Below the pieces are notes generated by a model, which had not been told where the DNA came from, did not search any database, and saw nothing but the letters and a program-made list of their open reading frames with translations. Of a DNA stretch of 5,639 bases, positions 1 to 5,639 are shown piece after piece. The DNA lies in NCBI RefSeq assembly GCF_000613305.1, contig NZ_BAIO01000130.1, positions 1 through 5,639 on the forward strand. The letters are read 5' to 3'. Positions within the stretch are counted from its first letter, which is position 1. Each line of letters starts with the position of its first letter. A program made the position numbers and the translations under genes. This stretch comes from Komagataeibacter kakiaceti JCM 25156 (GTDB taxonomy: Bacteria; Pseudomonadota; Alphaproteobacteria; Acetobacterales; Acetobacteraceae).

Positions 1-1
1 C

Positions 2-160
2 GCCATCGTGGCCGTGCTGCGCCCGGGCGTGGTTGGCACCCTGCGCCAGTGTCAGGCGGGCAGCCTGTGGTGCAAGGTCTCGGTCAAGCAGTATGGTGGC
101 TGGCTGGAACGCAGCGCGGTATGGGGGCTGTTACCGCAGGAGGTCGTCTCGCCCTCCTGA
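2..160 (+). CDS. SH3-like domain protein, 3' end only
   Basis: This is the last 52 codons of a gene that starts before the window; the stop is TGA at 158-160. The visible tail reads LWCKVSV, then YGGWLERS, then VWGLLP. That is the usual end of bacterial SH3-like (SH3_4 / COG3807 type) proteins, where a W-C-x-V strand is followed by a G-W-L turn and a final tryptophan. Such proteins are commonly exported and are thought to bind cell-wall or other ligands, but no specific function can be given. The signal peptide, if any, lies outside the window. The stop is 28 nt before the pyk start on the same strand, so the two are probably co-transcribed. The fragment contains no frame break. Family assignment is from recalled sequence patterns only. 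Confidence 0.72.
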   Translation, partial: AIVAVLRPGVVGTLRQCQAGSLWCKVSVKQYGGWLERSAVWGLLPQEVVSPS

Positions 161-180
161 TGACGATGTGATGGACAGGC

Positions 181-185
181 AGGAG
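181..185 (+). promoter_or_regulatory. Ribosome binding site of pyk
   Basis: AGGAG lies 3 nt before the ATG at 189 and 6 nt before a second in-frame ATG at 192. The spacing slightly favours 192, but either is possible. An earlier in-frame ATG at 171 has no comparable site, and the in-frame ATG at 33 lies inside the upstream gene, so both are unlikely starts. Confidence 0.65.
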
Positions 186-188
186 AAA

Positions 189-1630
189 ATGATGCCGGAA
201 ACACCTTATCGCGCCCTACGCCGGACCAAGATCGTATCAACACTGGGGCCGGCCACATCAGACCATGCGGGCATACGCGCGCTGGCGGTGGCGGGGGTGG
301 ATGTATTCCGGCTCAACTTCTCCCACGGCACGCATGAGGACCACGCCGCCCGCCATGGCGTGATCCGTGATGTGGAGGCCGAACTGGGCCGCCCCATCGG
401 CATACTGGCCGATGTGCAGGGCCCCAAGCTGCGGGTCGGCCATTTCGTCAACGGCCGCGTGCAACTGACAGCGGGCGCCCGCTTCCGCCTCGATCTCGAC
501 CCGACTCCGGGCAACGAGACGCGGGTATGCCTGCCGCACCCCGAAATTCTGGCCGCCGCGGGCAAGGGAAGTTCCCTACTGCTTGATGACGGGCGTCTGG
601 CGCTGCAGGTCTGTGAGCGCGGCGACGATTTCCTGCTGACCGAGGTCACGCTGGGCGGCGCGCTGTCCGACCACAAGGGCGTGAATGTGCCCGATGTGGT
701 CCTGCCCATCCCGGCCCTGACGGACAAGGACCGGGCGGACATGGCCTTCGCGCTGGAACTGGGCATCGAGTACGTCGGCCTGTCCTTCGTCCAGCGCCCC
801 GATGACGTGCGTGAGGCCCGCGCGCTGGCCGATGGCCGGGCATGGATCATGACCAAGCTGGAAAAACCGCAGGCCATGGACAATCTGGAAGAGATTGTCG
901 CCCTGTCGGACGCGGTCATGGTGCACGCGGCGATCTGGGGGTGGAACTGCCGCCCGAACACGTCCCGCTGGCCCAGAAGCGCATCATCCGCGTGGCCCGG
1001 CAGATGGGGCGGCCCGTTGTCGTGGCGACCCAGATGCTGGAAAGCATGATCCATGCCCCCACCCCCACCCGCGCGGAGGCGTCGGACGTGGCGACGGCGG
1101 TGTTCGACGGCGCGGACGCCGTGATGCTCTCGGCCGAGACGGCGGTGGGTTCCTACCCGCGGGAGGCGGTGGCCATGATGGACCGGATCGTACGCCGGGT
1201 GGAGGGGGATGAAGGCTGGCACCGCCACATGGAAAGCTCCGGCCCCGCACCCGAACATGACGTGACCGGGGCCATCGCCGCCGCCACGGGGCAGATCGCC
1301 GCCACGGTGGACGCCGCCGCGATCGCGGCCTTCACCCTGTCGGGGCGGACCGCGCTCCGAATCGCGCGCGAACGCCCGGCCTGCACCATCCTCGGTCTCA
1401 CACCCACCGATGACATCGCCCGCCGGCTGGCGGTGGCATGGGGGGTACAGGCCATCTCCGTCGGGCAGGAAGCCCCGGTCCATACGATTGAAAGCGTGGT
1501 GGATCAGGCCCTGTCCGTCACGCGGATGGATGGCTACGGCACGGTGGGGGACAGGGTTGTAATCGTCGCGGGCCTGCCGTTCGGCGTGGCGGGCAGCACC
1601 AACACGCTGCGTGTCGCCATCATCAAATAA
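189..1630 (+). CDS. pyk: Pyruvate kinase, one internal frameshift near 923
   Basis: Pyruvate kinase transfers phosphate from phosphoenolpyruvate to ADP, giving pyruvate and ATP in the cytoplasm; in acetic acid bacteria it closes the Entner-Doudoroff route. Visible motifs are [10 protein letters not shown] at residues 13-22, the substrate-site FRLNFSHG (R41, N43, S45, H46), [27 protein letters not shown] with catalytic K223 and metal-ligand E225, [10 protein letters not shown] with E225's partner D249, ATQMLESM with T281, and [12 protein letters not shown]-terminal domain with [14 protein letters not shown] follows. As read, the frame breaks at VMV/ARGDLG: GTGCACGC should be GTGGCACGC. Restoring one G gives 480 residues, the normal family length, ending at TAA 1628-1630. 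Without it the product would stop at 1049 and lose half the active site and the C-terminal domain. The gene probably shares a transcript with the SH3-like gene. Identity is near certain; whether the break is real is doubtful. The start could be 192. Confidence 0.95.
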
Positions 1631-1765
1631 GCCTCATGGCCTGTTTGAAAATCCTGCCTTGGGACATCCGGTAAATCAGAAACACCGCCTTTTTTGAAAA
1701 AAGGCGGTGCCTGGAAACTTTTGCCGGTTCTTATCAACCAGTTATTTTCAAACAGCTTCTCAGGC
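1631..1765. repeat. Nested inverted-repeat element between pyk and tyrC
   Basis: The gap between two convergent genes is almost entirely occupied by a symmetrical structure. CTGTTTGAAAAT at 1641-1652 is matched exactly by its reverse complement at 1744-1755. The similarity continues imperfectly outward (GCCT at 1631-1634 against AGGC at 1762-1765), making imperfect 22-base ends. The right end runs over the tyrC stop codon. A perfect 13-bp hairpin sits near the middle at 1683-1709. There is no coding potential. The hairpin followed by a GGAAACTTTTG tract resembles short dispersed repeats I recall from Komagataeibacter-type genomes, which would make this a REP- or MITE-like element. That multicopy status is inferred, as only one copy is in the window. 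Confidence 0.6.
1683..1709. terminator. Bidirectional intrinsic-terminator-like hairpin
   Basis: CACCGCCTTTTTT at 1683-1695 and AAAAAAGGCGGTG at 1697-1709 are perfect reverse complements around a single G at 1696. A G+C-rich 7-bp base is topped by six A:T pairs, so a realistic fold is a 12-bp stem with a 3-nt loop. The T run lies inside the stem, so the classic U tail after the stem is missing; an imperfect CTTTTG follows downstream on the + strand. It lies 53 nt after the pyk stop and 51 nt after the tyrC stop, as expected for a terminator shared by convergent genes. It could equally be simply the core of the surrounding repeat. Confidence 0.6.
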
Positions 1766-2662
1766 CTGCCGGTTCTCGATCAGGCTGCGCCGGATGGCGC
1801 GGCCACGCTTGATCCGGCGCACGATCACATCCTCATCCCCCGTGCGGATGGCGTTGCCCATGGCCTGCGCATCCGCGATGAAGCGGTCGAGCATCTCCAG
1901 CAGCGCCTCACGGTTGTTGAGGAAGATGTCACGCCACATCGTCGGGTCGGAAGCCGCGATGCGGGTGAAATCCCGAAATCCTGACGCCGCGAAATCCAGC
2001 ACCTCGGAACGGGTTTCATCCGCCAGATCATCCGCCGTGCCGCAGATGGTGAAGGCCAGCAGGTGCGGCAGGTGGCTGACAATGGCGCATACCCGGTCGT
2101 GATGCTCCACCGTCATGCAGCGCACGCGCGCGCCCATCATCTCCCACAGGGTCGTGATGCGGGCGATCGCGGCGGGGGGCGTGTTTTCCGGCGGGGTCAG
2201 CAGGCACCACCGGTCCTCGAACAGGGTGGCGAAACCGGCGTCCGGGCCTGAAAACTCCGTGCCCGCCATGGGGTGCGCGGGCAGGAAGGCAATATCGGGA
2301 TACGCGGCCAGAAGCGGCTGCATGGCGTCCATGACCGTTTTCTTGACCGACCCGACCTCGCTCAGGATCGCGCCGGGCTTCATGGCGGGCAGCACCTGCG
2401 CCGCCACCAGCGCGATCGCGCCCACCGGCACGCAGATGATGACGCAGTCAGCCCCCCGCACGGCCCGGACCGGATCGGCCTCGACCGTATCGGCAATGTC
2501 CAGTTCGGCCACCCGCGCGCGGACCTCGGGGCTTATGTCGCACGCGACCAGATGCCGGGCGATGCGCCGGTCATCACGCGCGCGGCGCAGGATGGAAGAC
2601 CCGATCAGGCCCGGCCCGATAATGACCAGCGTATCGAACAGGGGGGGGATGACTTCCGGCAT
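1760..2662 (-). CDS. tyrC: Prephenate/arogenate (cyclohexadienyl) dehydrogenase
   Basis: This NAD(P)-dependent enzyme of tyrosine biosynthesis oxidatively decarboxylates prephenate to 4-hydroxyphenylpyruvate, or arogenate to tyrosine. The 300-residue protein is full length and unbroken. Residues 12-21 hold the Rossmann strand and GPGLIG loop. D42 at the end of the second strand suggests NAD rather than NADP. HPMAGTE at 130-136 carries the conserved substrate-binding histidine and is followed by FEDRWCLLTP. HHDRVCAIVSHLPHLLA at 187-203 and SGFRDFTRIAASDP at 227-240 are typical of alphaproteobacterial TyrC. There is no chorismate mutase or ACT domain. ATG at 2662 is chosen because the Rossmann strand begins 11 residues later; no good Shine-Dalgarno site is visible. 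The gene starts 43 nt after the hpnL stop on the same strand, so it probably follows hpnL in one transcript. An uninterrupted 8-G run at 2641-2648 falls inside its start. The exact substrate (prephenate or arogenate) cannot be told from sequence. Confidence 0.93.
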   Translation of the reverse strand: MPEVIPPLFDTLVIIGPGLIGSSILRRARDDRRIARHLVACDISPEVRARVAELDIADTVEADPVRAVRGADCVIICVPVGAIALVAAQVLPAMKPGAILSEVGSVKKTVMDAMQPLLAAYPDIAFLPAHPMAGTEFSGPDAGFATLFEDRWCLLTPPENTPPAAIARITTLWEMMGARVRCMTVEHHDRVCAIVSHLPHLLAFTICGTADDLADETRSEVLDFAASGFRDFTRIAASDPTMWRDIFLNNREALLEMLDRFIADAQAMGNAIRTGDEDVIVRRIKRGRAIRRSLIENRQA

Positions 2663-2705
2663 GGTGGGGTCTGTCTGGCTCAGGTTTGGAACAAGGCGCG
2701 CGGGG

Positions 2706-3781
2706 TCAGTCCCGCGCGGCCTCCGTCTGTTCGCGCAGGGAACCCGATGCGGGCAGCGGGGCCGCCGCGTCATCGGTCATGGGGTTATCTTTGTTGCGCA
2801 GGGCCCGCATTTCCATTCCCTGCCATATCAGCAGCATGGGAATGCCGATGACCAGTTCACGCCCGCGCCGCAGCAGCGACAGCCCCAGCGAGACCGAAGG
2901 CGCGATGCCGAAGGCCGAACCGAGCGTGATATAGGCCGCTTCCTGCACCCCCAGCCCGGCGGGCACCAGGAACGAGACGGACATGATGCCGCAGGCCACG
3001 CCCTCGATCGCGATGGCGCCGCCGAAGCTCAGATGCGCGCCCAGGAAATAATAGGCGATCCAGATCGTGGCCGCGCTGCCCAGCCAGCCCACGTAATGCA
3101 GCAGCGCGCCCTGCACGATGCGGCCGGGACGCGACCAGATGGCGTTGAAACGGTCCTGGATGCTGTCCGCGCTGTTCAGCATCGCATCCTGCCACTGCGC
3201 GGCCATGTTGCTGCCCAGCCTGTTGCCCACGCGCTTGAGCAGGTCGCCCCCATGGCGCTGGGTCCAGATGAAACCGCCGATGCCCAGGCTCAGCAGCACG
3301 AGGCCGATGATGACCGGCCGCGCGAACGGACTGGACTGCTGGTGGGCCACAAGGCACAGCACGGCGGTCAGGATGAACAGGATCTGGCCCATCACCTCGG
3401 TGGTGATGTCCACCAGGTTGGCGCAGGCGGCTTCCCCCCCGCTGACATGATGCCCCCTGCCGCGCGCGAACAGGTCGCTCGAGCAGGTGGCCCGGATCCC
3501 CACCACCATGCCGCCGAGCTGCGAGAAGGGCAGGCATGCGGCCGCCGCATCGCGGATCATGCGCGAAACCAGCAGTTGCACGAACGGAATGTCCCGGCAA
3601 GCCGCGTGCCACGCAAGACCCAGTATTGCGTCAACTGCAAGCTGCGCCACGACGGTCGCCATGAACCCGACGAACCCGATGGAGACGATGGCCTGATCAC
3701 CGACCCGGCCCCGTACCATGCGGTGCAGCCGGTCAGCAGGGCCAGGCCAAGGATGGCCAGCAGGATGGTGAGCTTTCTCAA
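2706..3781 (-). CDS. hpnL: HpnL-family hopanoid-locus membrane protein, frameshift near 3698
   Basis: A polytopic inner-membrane protein of the lysylphosphatidylglycerol synthase transmembrane (UPF0104-like) superfamily, HpnL group, found near hopanoid genes; its function is not established and lipid handling is only a guess. Repaired length is 358 residues. Hydrophobic segments lie near residues 4-22, 31-58, 124-147, 155-174, 225-248, 257-275 and 308-322. The family hallmark is SFLVPAGLGVQEAAYITLG at 270-288. The tail after about residue 330 is polar. As read, the first 28 codons are in a different frame from the rest: the coding strand has GTGATCAG where GTGGATCAG would join AWYGAGSV to DQAIVSIGFVGF. 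The start is TTG at 3781, preceded by a weak GGAT, and overlaps a stop by TTGA, so it is less certain than the body. It is divergent from hpnA and followed 43 nt later by tyrC. The apparent LLTGC lipobox at residues 15-19 is part of the first membrane segment. Confidence 0.78.
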
Positions 3782-3973
3782 AAAAGATCCGTCTTGGTCT
3801 GTGGGCGTCGGAACACCGGGTGAAATCGTACCACGATGGTCGACTGGGCCTGACTTACACTACCGGAGGGTCTGGCGCCACCGGGAGGTGTCGGGATAAA
3901 TGGAACGCCCGCTGGTTGCGAGTCCGTATCGCAATCGTGAATTCTGTCCCCTGACGGAGTGATCATTCAGACC
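3782..3973. promoter_or_regulatory. Divergent intergenic region between hpnL and hpnA
   Basis: These 192 bases separate two genes read outward, so promoters for both directions must lie here or within the gene starts. I see no convincing sigma-70 pair. TACACT at 3856-3861 could be a -10 box for hpnA but lacks a recognisable -35 box. Two similar G+C-rich words, ACCGGAGGGTCTGG at 3862-3875 and ACCGGGAGGTGTCGG at 3880-3894, form an imperfect direct repeat that might be a binding site. A 62-codon minus-strand frame (3778-3966) crosses the region but looks random. Confidence 0.4.
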
Positions 3974-4967
3974 ATGACAGCCCCAACCTTGTGACCGGCG
4001 CGACCGGTTTTGTCGGCTCGGCCGTTGCCCGCAACCTGGTGGAACGTGGGCACACGCTCCGGCTCATGGTGCGCAAGGGGAGCGACCTGACCAATCTGCG
4101 CGATCTCCCCGCCGAACTGGTGGAGGGGGATCTCTCCACCCCCGGCAGCTTCGACGCGGCGGTGAAGGGCTGCCGCTACGTCTTTCATGTCGCGGCGGAT
4201 TACCGGCTGTGGGTGCCCGACCCGGTGCCGATGATGGTGGCCAACGTGGAGGGCACGCGCACGCTCATGATCGCGGCGCAGAAGGCGGGGGTGGAGCGGA
4301 TCGTGTACTGTTCCTCCGTCGCGGCGCTGGGGCTGATCGGGGACGGCACGATTTCGGATGAGGAAACGCCGGTGCACGAGCATGGCGTGATCGGCATCTA
4401 CAAGCGCTCCAAGTACCGCGCGGAACAGGAAGTCCTGCGCCTGGTGCATGAGCGCGCCCTGCCCGCCGTGATCGTGAACCCCTCCACCCCCGTCGCCCGC
4501 GCGACATCAAGCCCACGCCCACCGGGCAGATGATCCTGGACTGCGCGGCGGGCCGCATGCCGGCCTATGTCGATACCGGCGTGAACATCGTGCATGTGGA
4601 TGACGTGGCCGAAGGCCATGCGCTGGCGCTGGAGCGCGGGCGCATCGGGGAAAAATACATTCTGGGCGGCCAGAACTACCTGCTGCGCGACCTGTTCGCC
4701 ATGACGGCCGAACTGGCCGGTGTCGCGCCGCCGCGCATCAGCCTGCCGCAGGCGGTGATCTGGCCCGTGGCGGTGGCGAGTGAATGGCTGTCCCGCGTTT
4801 TTGGCATCGCGCCCCGTGTAACGCGGGAGATGCTGGCGATGTCGCACAAGAAAATGTTCTTTTCATCGGACAAGGCGATACGGGAACTGGGCTACGCCCC
4901 CCGCCCCGCGCGTGAGGCGGTTAAGGACGCCATAGACTGGTTCCGTCAGCACGGCATGCTGGACTGA
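3974..4967 (+). CDS. hpnA: Hopanoid-associated sugar epimerase HpnA, two frameshifts (near 3990 and 4495)
   Basis: HpnA is an extended short-chain dehydrogenase of the NAD-dependent epimerase/dehydratase family, encoded at the head of hopanoid clusters. It is thought to act on sugars used for the polar side chain of bacteriohopanepolyols, but its reaction is not firmly established. Repaired length is 331 residues. The nucleotide loop TGATGFVG gives G9, G12 and G15. SS at 114-115 and YKRSK (Y143, K147) form the catalytic site. NPSTPVGPRDIKPTPTG, VNIVHVDDVAEGHALALERG and EKYILGG follow, all typical of the family. As read it is broken twice: TTGTGACC should be TTGGTGACC, joining MTAPTL to VTGATG, and GTCGCCCG should be GTCGGCCCG at NPSTPV/GPRD. 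ATG 3974 is chosen because it supplies the first Rossmann strand; the GTG at 3991 alone would lose it. No strong ribosome site precedes 3974. The stop at 4967 is 10 nt before hpnB, so the two form an operon. Confidence 0.9.
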
Positions 4968-4970
4968 GGT
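4966..4970 (+). promoter_or_regulatory. Ribosome binding site of hpnB
   Basis: GAGGT lies 7 nt before the ATG at 4978 and overlaps the hpnA stop codon, which suggests translational coupling of hpnB to hpnA. Confidence 0.65.
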
Positions 4971-4977
4971 TTCCATC

Positions 4978-5639
4978 ATGCTTGTGCTTCCCCTTTCCAT
5001 CCTGACCCTTGTCATCTGGCTGGGGCTGATCTTCTGCCATGGCCGGTTCTGGCAGGCTGGTCCCATCCTGCGCCCGGTGCGCGGCGCGCAGCTTGCGGGC
5101 CAGAAATGCCCCGAAGTGTGCGTGGTGGTGCCCGCGCGGGACGAGGCGGCCTCCGTCGTGCGGTGCGTCGGCTCCCTGCTGGCTCAGGATTACCCCGGTG
5201 AGCTGCATGTCATCGTGTTGATGACAACAGCACCGATGGCACCGGCAGGCTGGCGCGCTCCGTGCCGGATCCGCGCGGGCGGCTGACGGTGATGAAGGGC
5301 AAGTCCCGCCCGCCGGGATGGAGCGGCAAGCTGTGGGCGGTGTCGCAGGGGGTGGCGCGGGCGCGTGAACTCATGCCCGATTCCAGCGGATTCGTGCTGC
5401 TGACCGATGCCGACATCACCCACGACCCGCGCCATGTCTCGACACTGGTGGCCAAGGCGGAGGCCGGGCACCTCGACCAGGTGTCCGAAATGGTGGAACT
5501 GAACTGCGCCAGCCCCGCCGAGCGCATGCTGGTCCCGGCTTTCGTGTTCTTCTTCACGCTGCTCTACCCCTTCGCCAGCGTGAACAATCCGCGCAGCCGG
5601 GTCGCGGGGGCGGCAGGCGGCACGGTGCTGGTGCGCTGG
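4978..5639 (+). CDS. hpnB: Hopene-associated glycosyltransferase HpnB, 5' part, frameshift near 5217
   Basis: HpnB is a membrane-anchored family 2 (GT-A fold) glycosyltransferase of hopanoid loci, presumed to act on the hopanoid side chain; its acceptor is not known with certainty. The N-terminus has one hydrophobic anchor (residues 2-20). VVVPARDEA at 49-57 is the nucleotide-sugar strand, VVDDNSTDGT at 80-89 the second GT-A motif, and LLTDADITHDP carries the metal-binding DAD at 144-146. SEMVELNCASPAERMLVPAFVFFF and NNPRSRVAGAAGGTVLVR near the window edge are characteristic of HpnB. As read, the frame breaks inside HVIV/VDDNS: GTGTTGATGAC should be GTGGTTGATGAC. Without this G the product would end at about residue 102 (stop near 5286). 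The repaired frame stays open to the last base, so the 3' part, probably including C-terminal membrane segments, is outside. A clear GAGGT ribosome site supports the start. hpnC and hpnD would be expected downstream. Confidence 0.9.

Noticed and set aside
33..188. Extension of pyk to the ATG at 33
   Set aside because: That stretch is already coding for the SH3-like protein in another frame, and pyruvate kinases begin shortly before the [10 protein letters not shown] motif.
206..1483. A 425-codon open frame on the minus strand opposite pyk
   Set aside because: It is the antisense shadow of a G+C-rich gene: arginine-, glycine- and proline-rich with no recognisable motif, and the + strand reads as pyruvate kinase throughout.
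1694..1984. Plus-strand frames beginning in the hairpin and running into tyrC
   Set aside because: They start in the repeat and continue antisense to tyrC, with no ribosome site and no known motif.
3557..3781. A 74-residue putative lipoprotein with an LLTGC lipobox on the minus strand
   Set aside because: The first 28 codons are the start of HpnL and the rest is out-of-frame hpnL sequence after a one-base break; the cysteine lies within the first membrane segment.
2115..3899. A 594-codon open frame on the plus strand opposite tyrC and hpnL
   Set aside because: Its composition is low-information (Arg, Ala, Ser, Gln, His rich) and it spans two genes with clear family motifs on the minus strand, so it is a shadow frame.
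3778..3966. A 62-codon minus-strand frame in the hpnL-hpnA gap, overlapping the hpnL start by TTGA
   Set aside because: There is no ribosome site, domain or hydrophobic segment, and its sequence resembles random translation of intergenic DNA. A leader-peptide role cannot be excluded but has no support.
921..5217. Programmed frameshifting as the explanation for the broken genes
   Set aside because: Five sites in four unrelated genes lack slippery heptamers or consistent downstream structure, while a single lost G explains all of them.
1..5639. CRISPR arrays, tRNA or rRNA genes, transposases, prophage or defence genes
   Set aside because: None was seen on either strand; the window reads as ordinary core metabolism and a hopanoid locus.

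Overview
The window looks like chromosomal DNA of an acetic acid bacterium or close relative (Alphaproteobacteria, Acetobacteraceae; Komagataeibacter or Gluconacetobacter would be my first guess). This rests on the high G+C content, alphaproteobacterial-type TyrC, HpnA, HpnB and HpnL proteins, and a hairpin-bearing intergenic repeat that resembles ones I remember from that family. The genus is an inference and was not tested by any search.

Layout: (1) 2-160, + strand: the 3' end of an SH3-like domain protein. (2) 189-1630, +: pyruvate kinase (pyk), 28 nt downstream and probably co-transcribed. (3) 1631-1759: the gap between convergent genes, filled by nested inverted repeats including a 13-bp hairpin likely to terminate transcription from both sides. 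(4) 1760-2662, -: tyrC, a prephenate/arogenate dehydrogenase and the only complete gene whose frame is intact. (5) 2706-3781, -: an HpnL-family membrane protein just upstream of tyrC. (6) 3782-3973: a divergent intergenic region. (7) 3974-4967, +: hpnA. (8) 4978 to the window end, +: hpnB, cut by the edge. Genes 5, 7 and 8 form one end of a hopanoid locus, with hpnA-hpnB diverging from hpnL-tyrC. Pyk supplies pyruvate, and TyrC supplies 4-hydroxyphenylpyruvate or tyrosine.

The most striking property is that four of the five larger genes are broken as read, by five single-base frameshifts (near 923, 3698, 3990, 4495 and 5217). Each is repaired by restoring one G to a GG on the coding strand, and each repair gives a full-length protein with its family motifs in register. 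This uniform signature in unrelated genes, including central metabolism, points to sequencing or assembly deletions rather than real gene decay. The genes are annotated here as full-length loci with the breaks noted. I found no evidence of a new biological system. The intergenic repeat and the hpnL-tyrC pairing are the most interesting biological leads.
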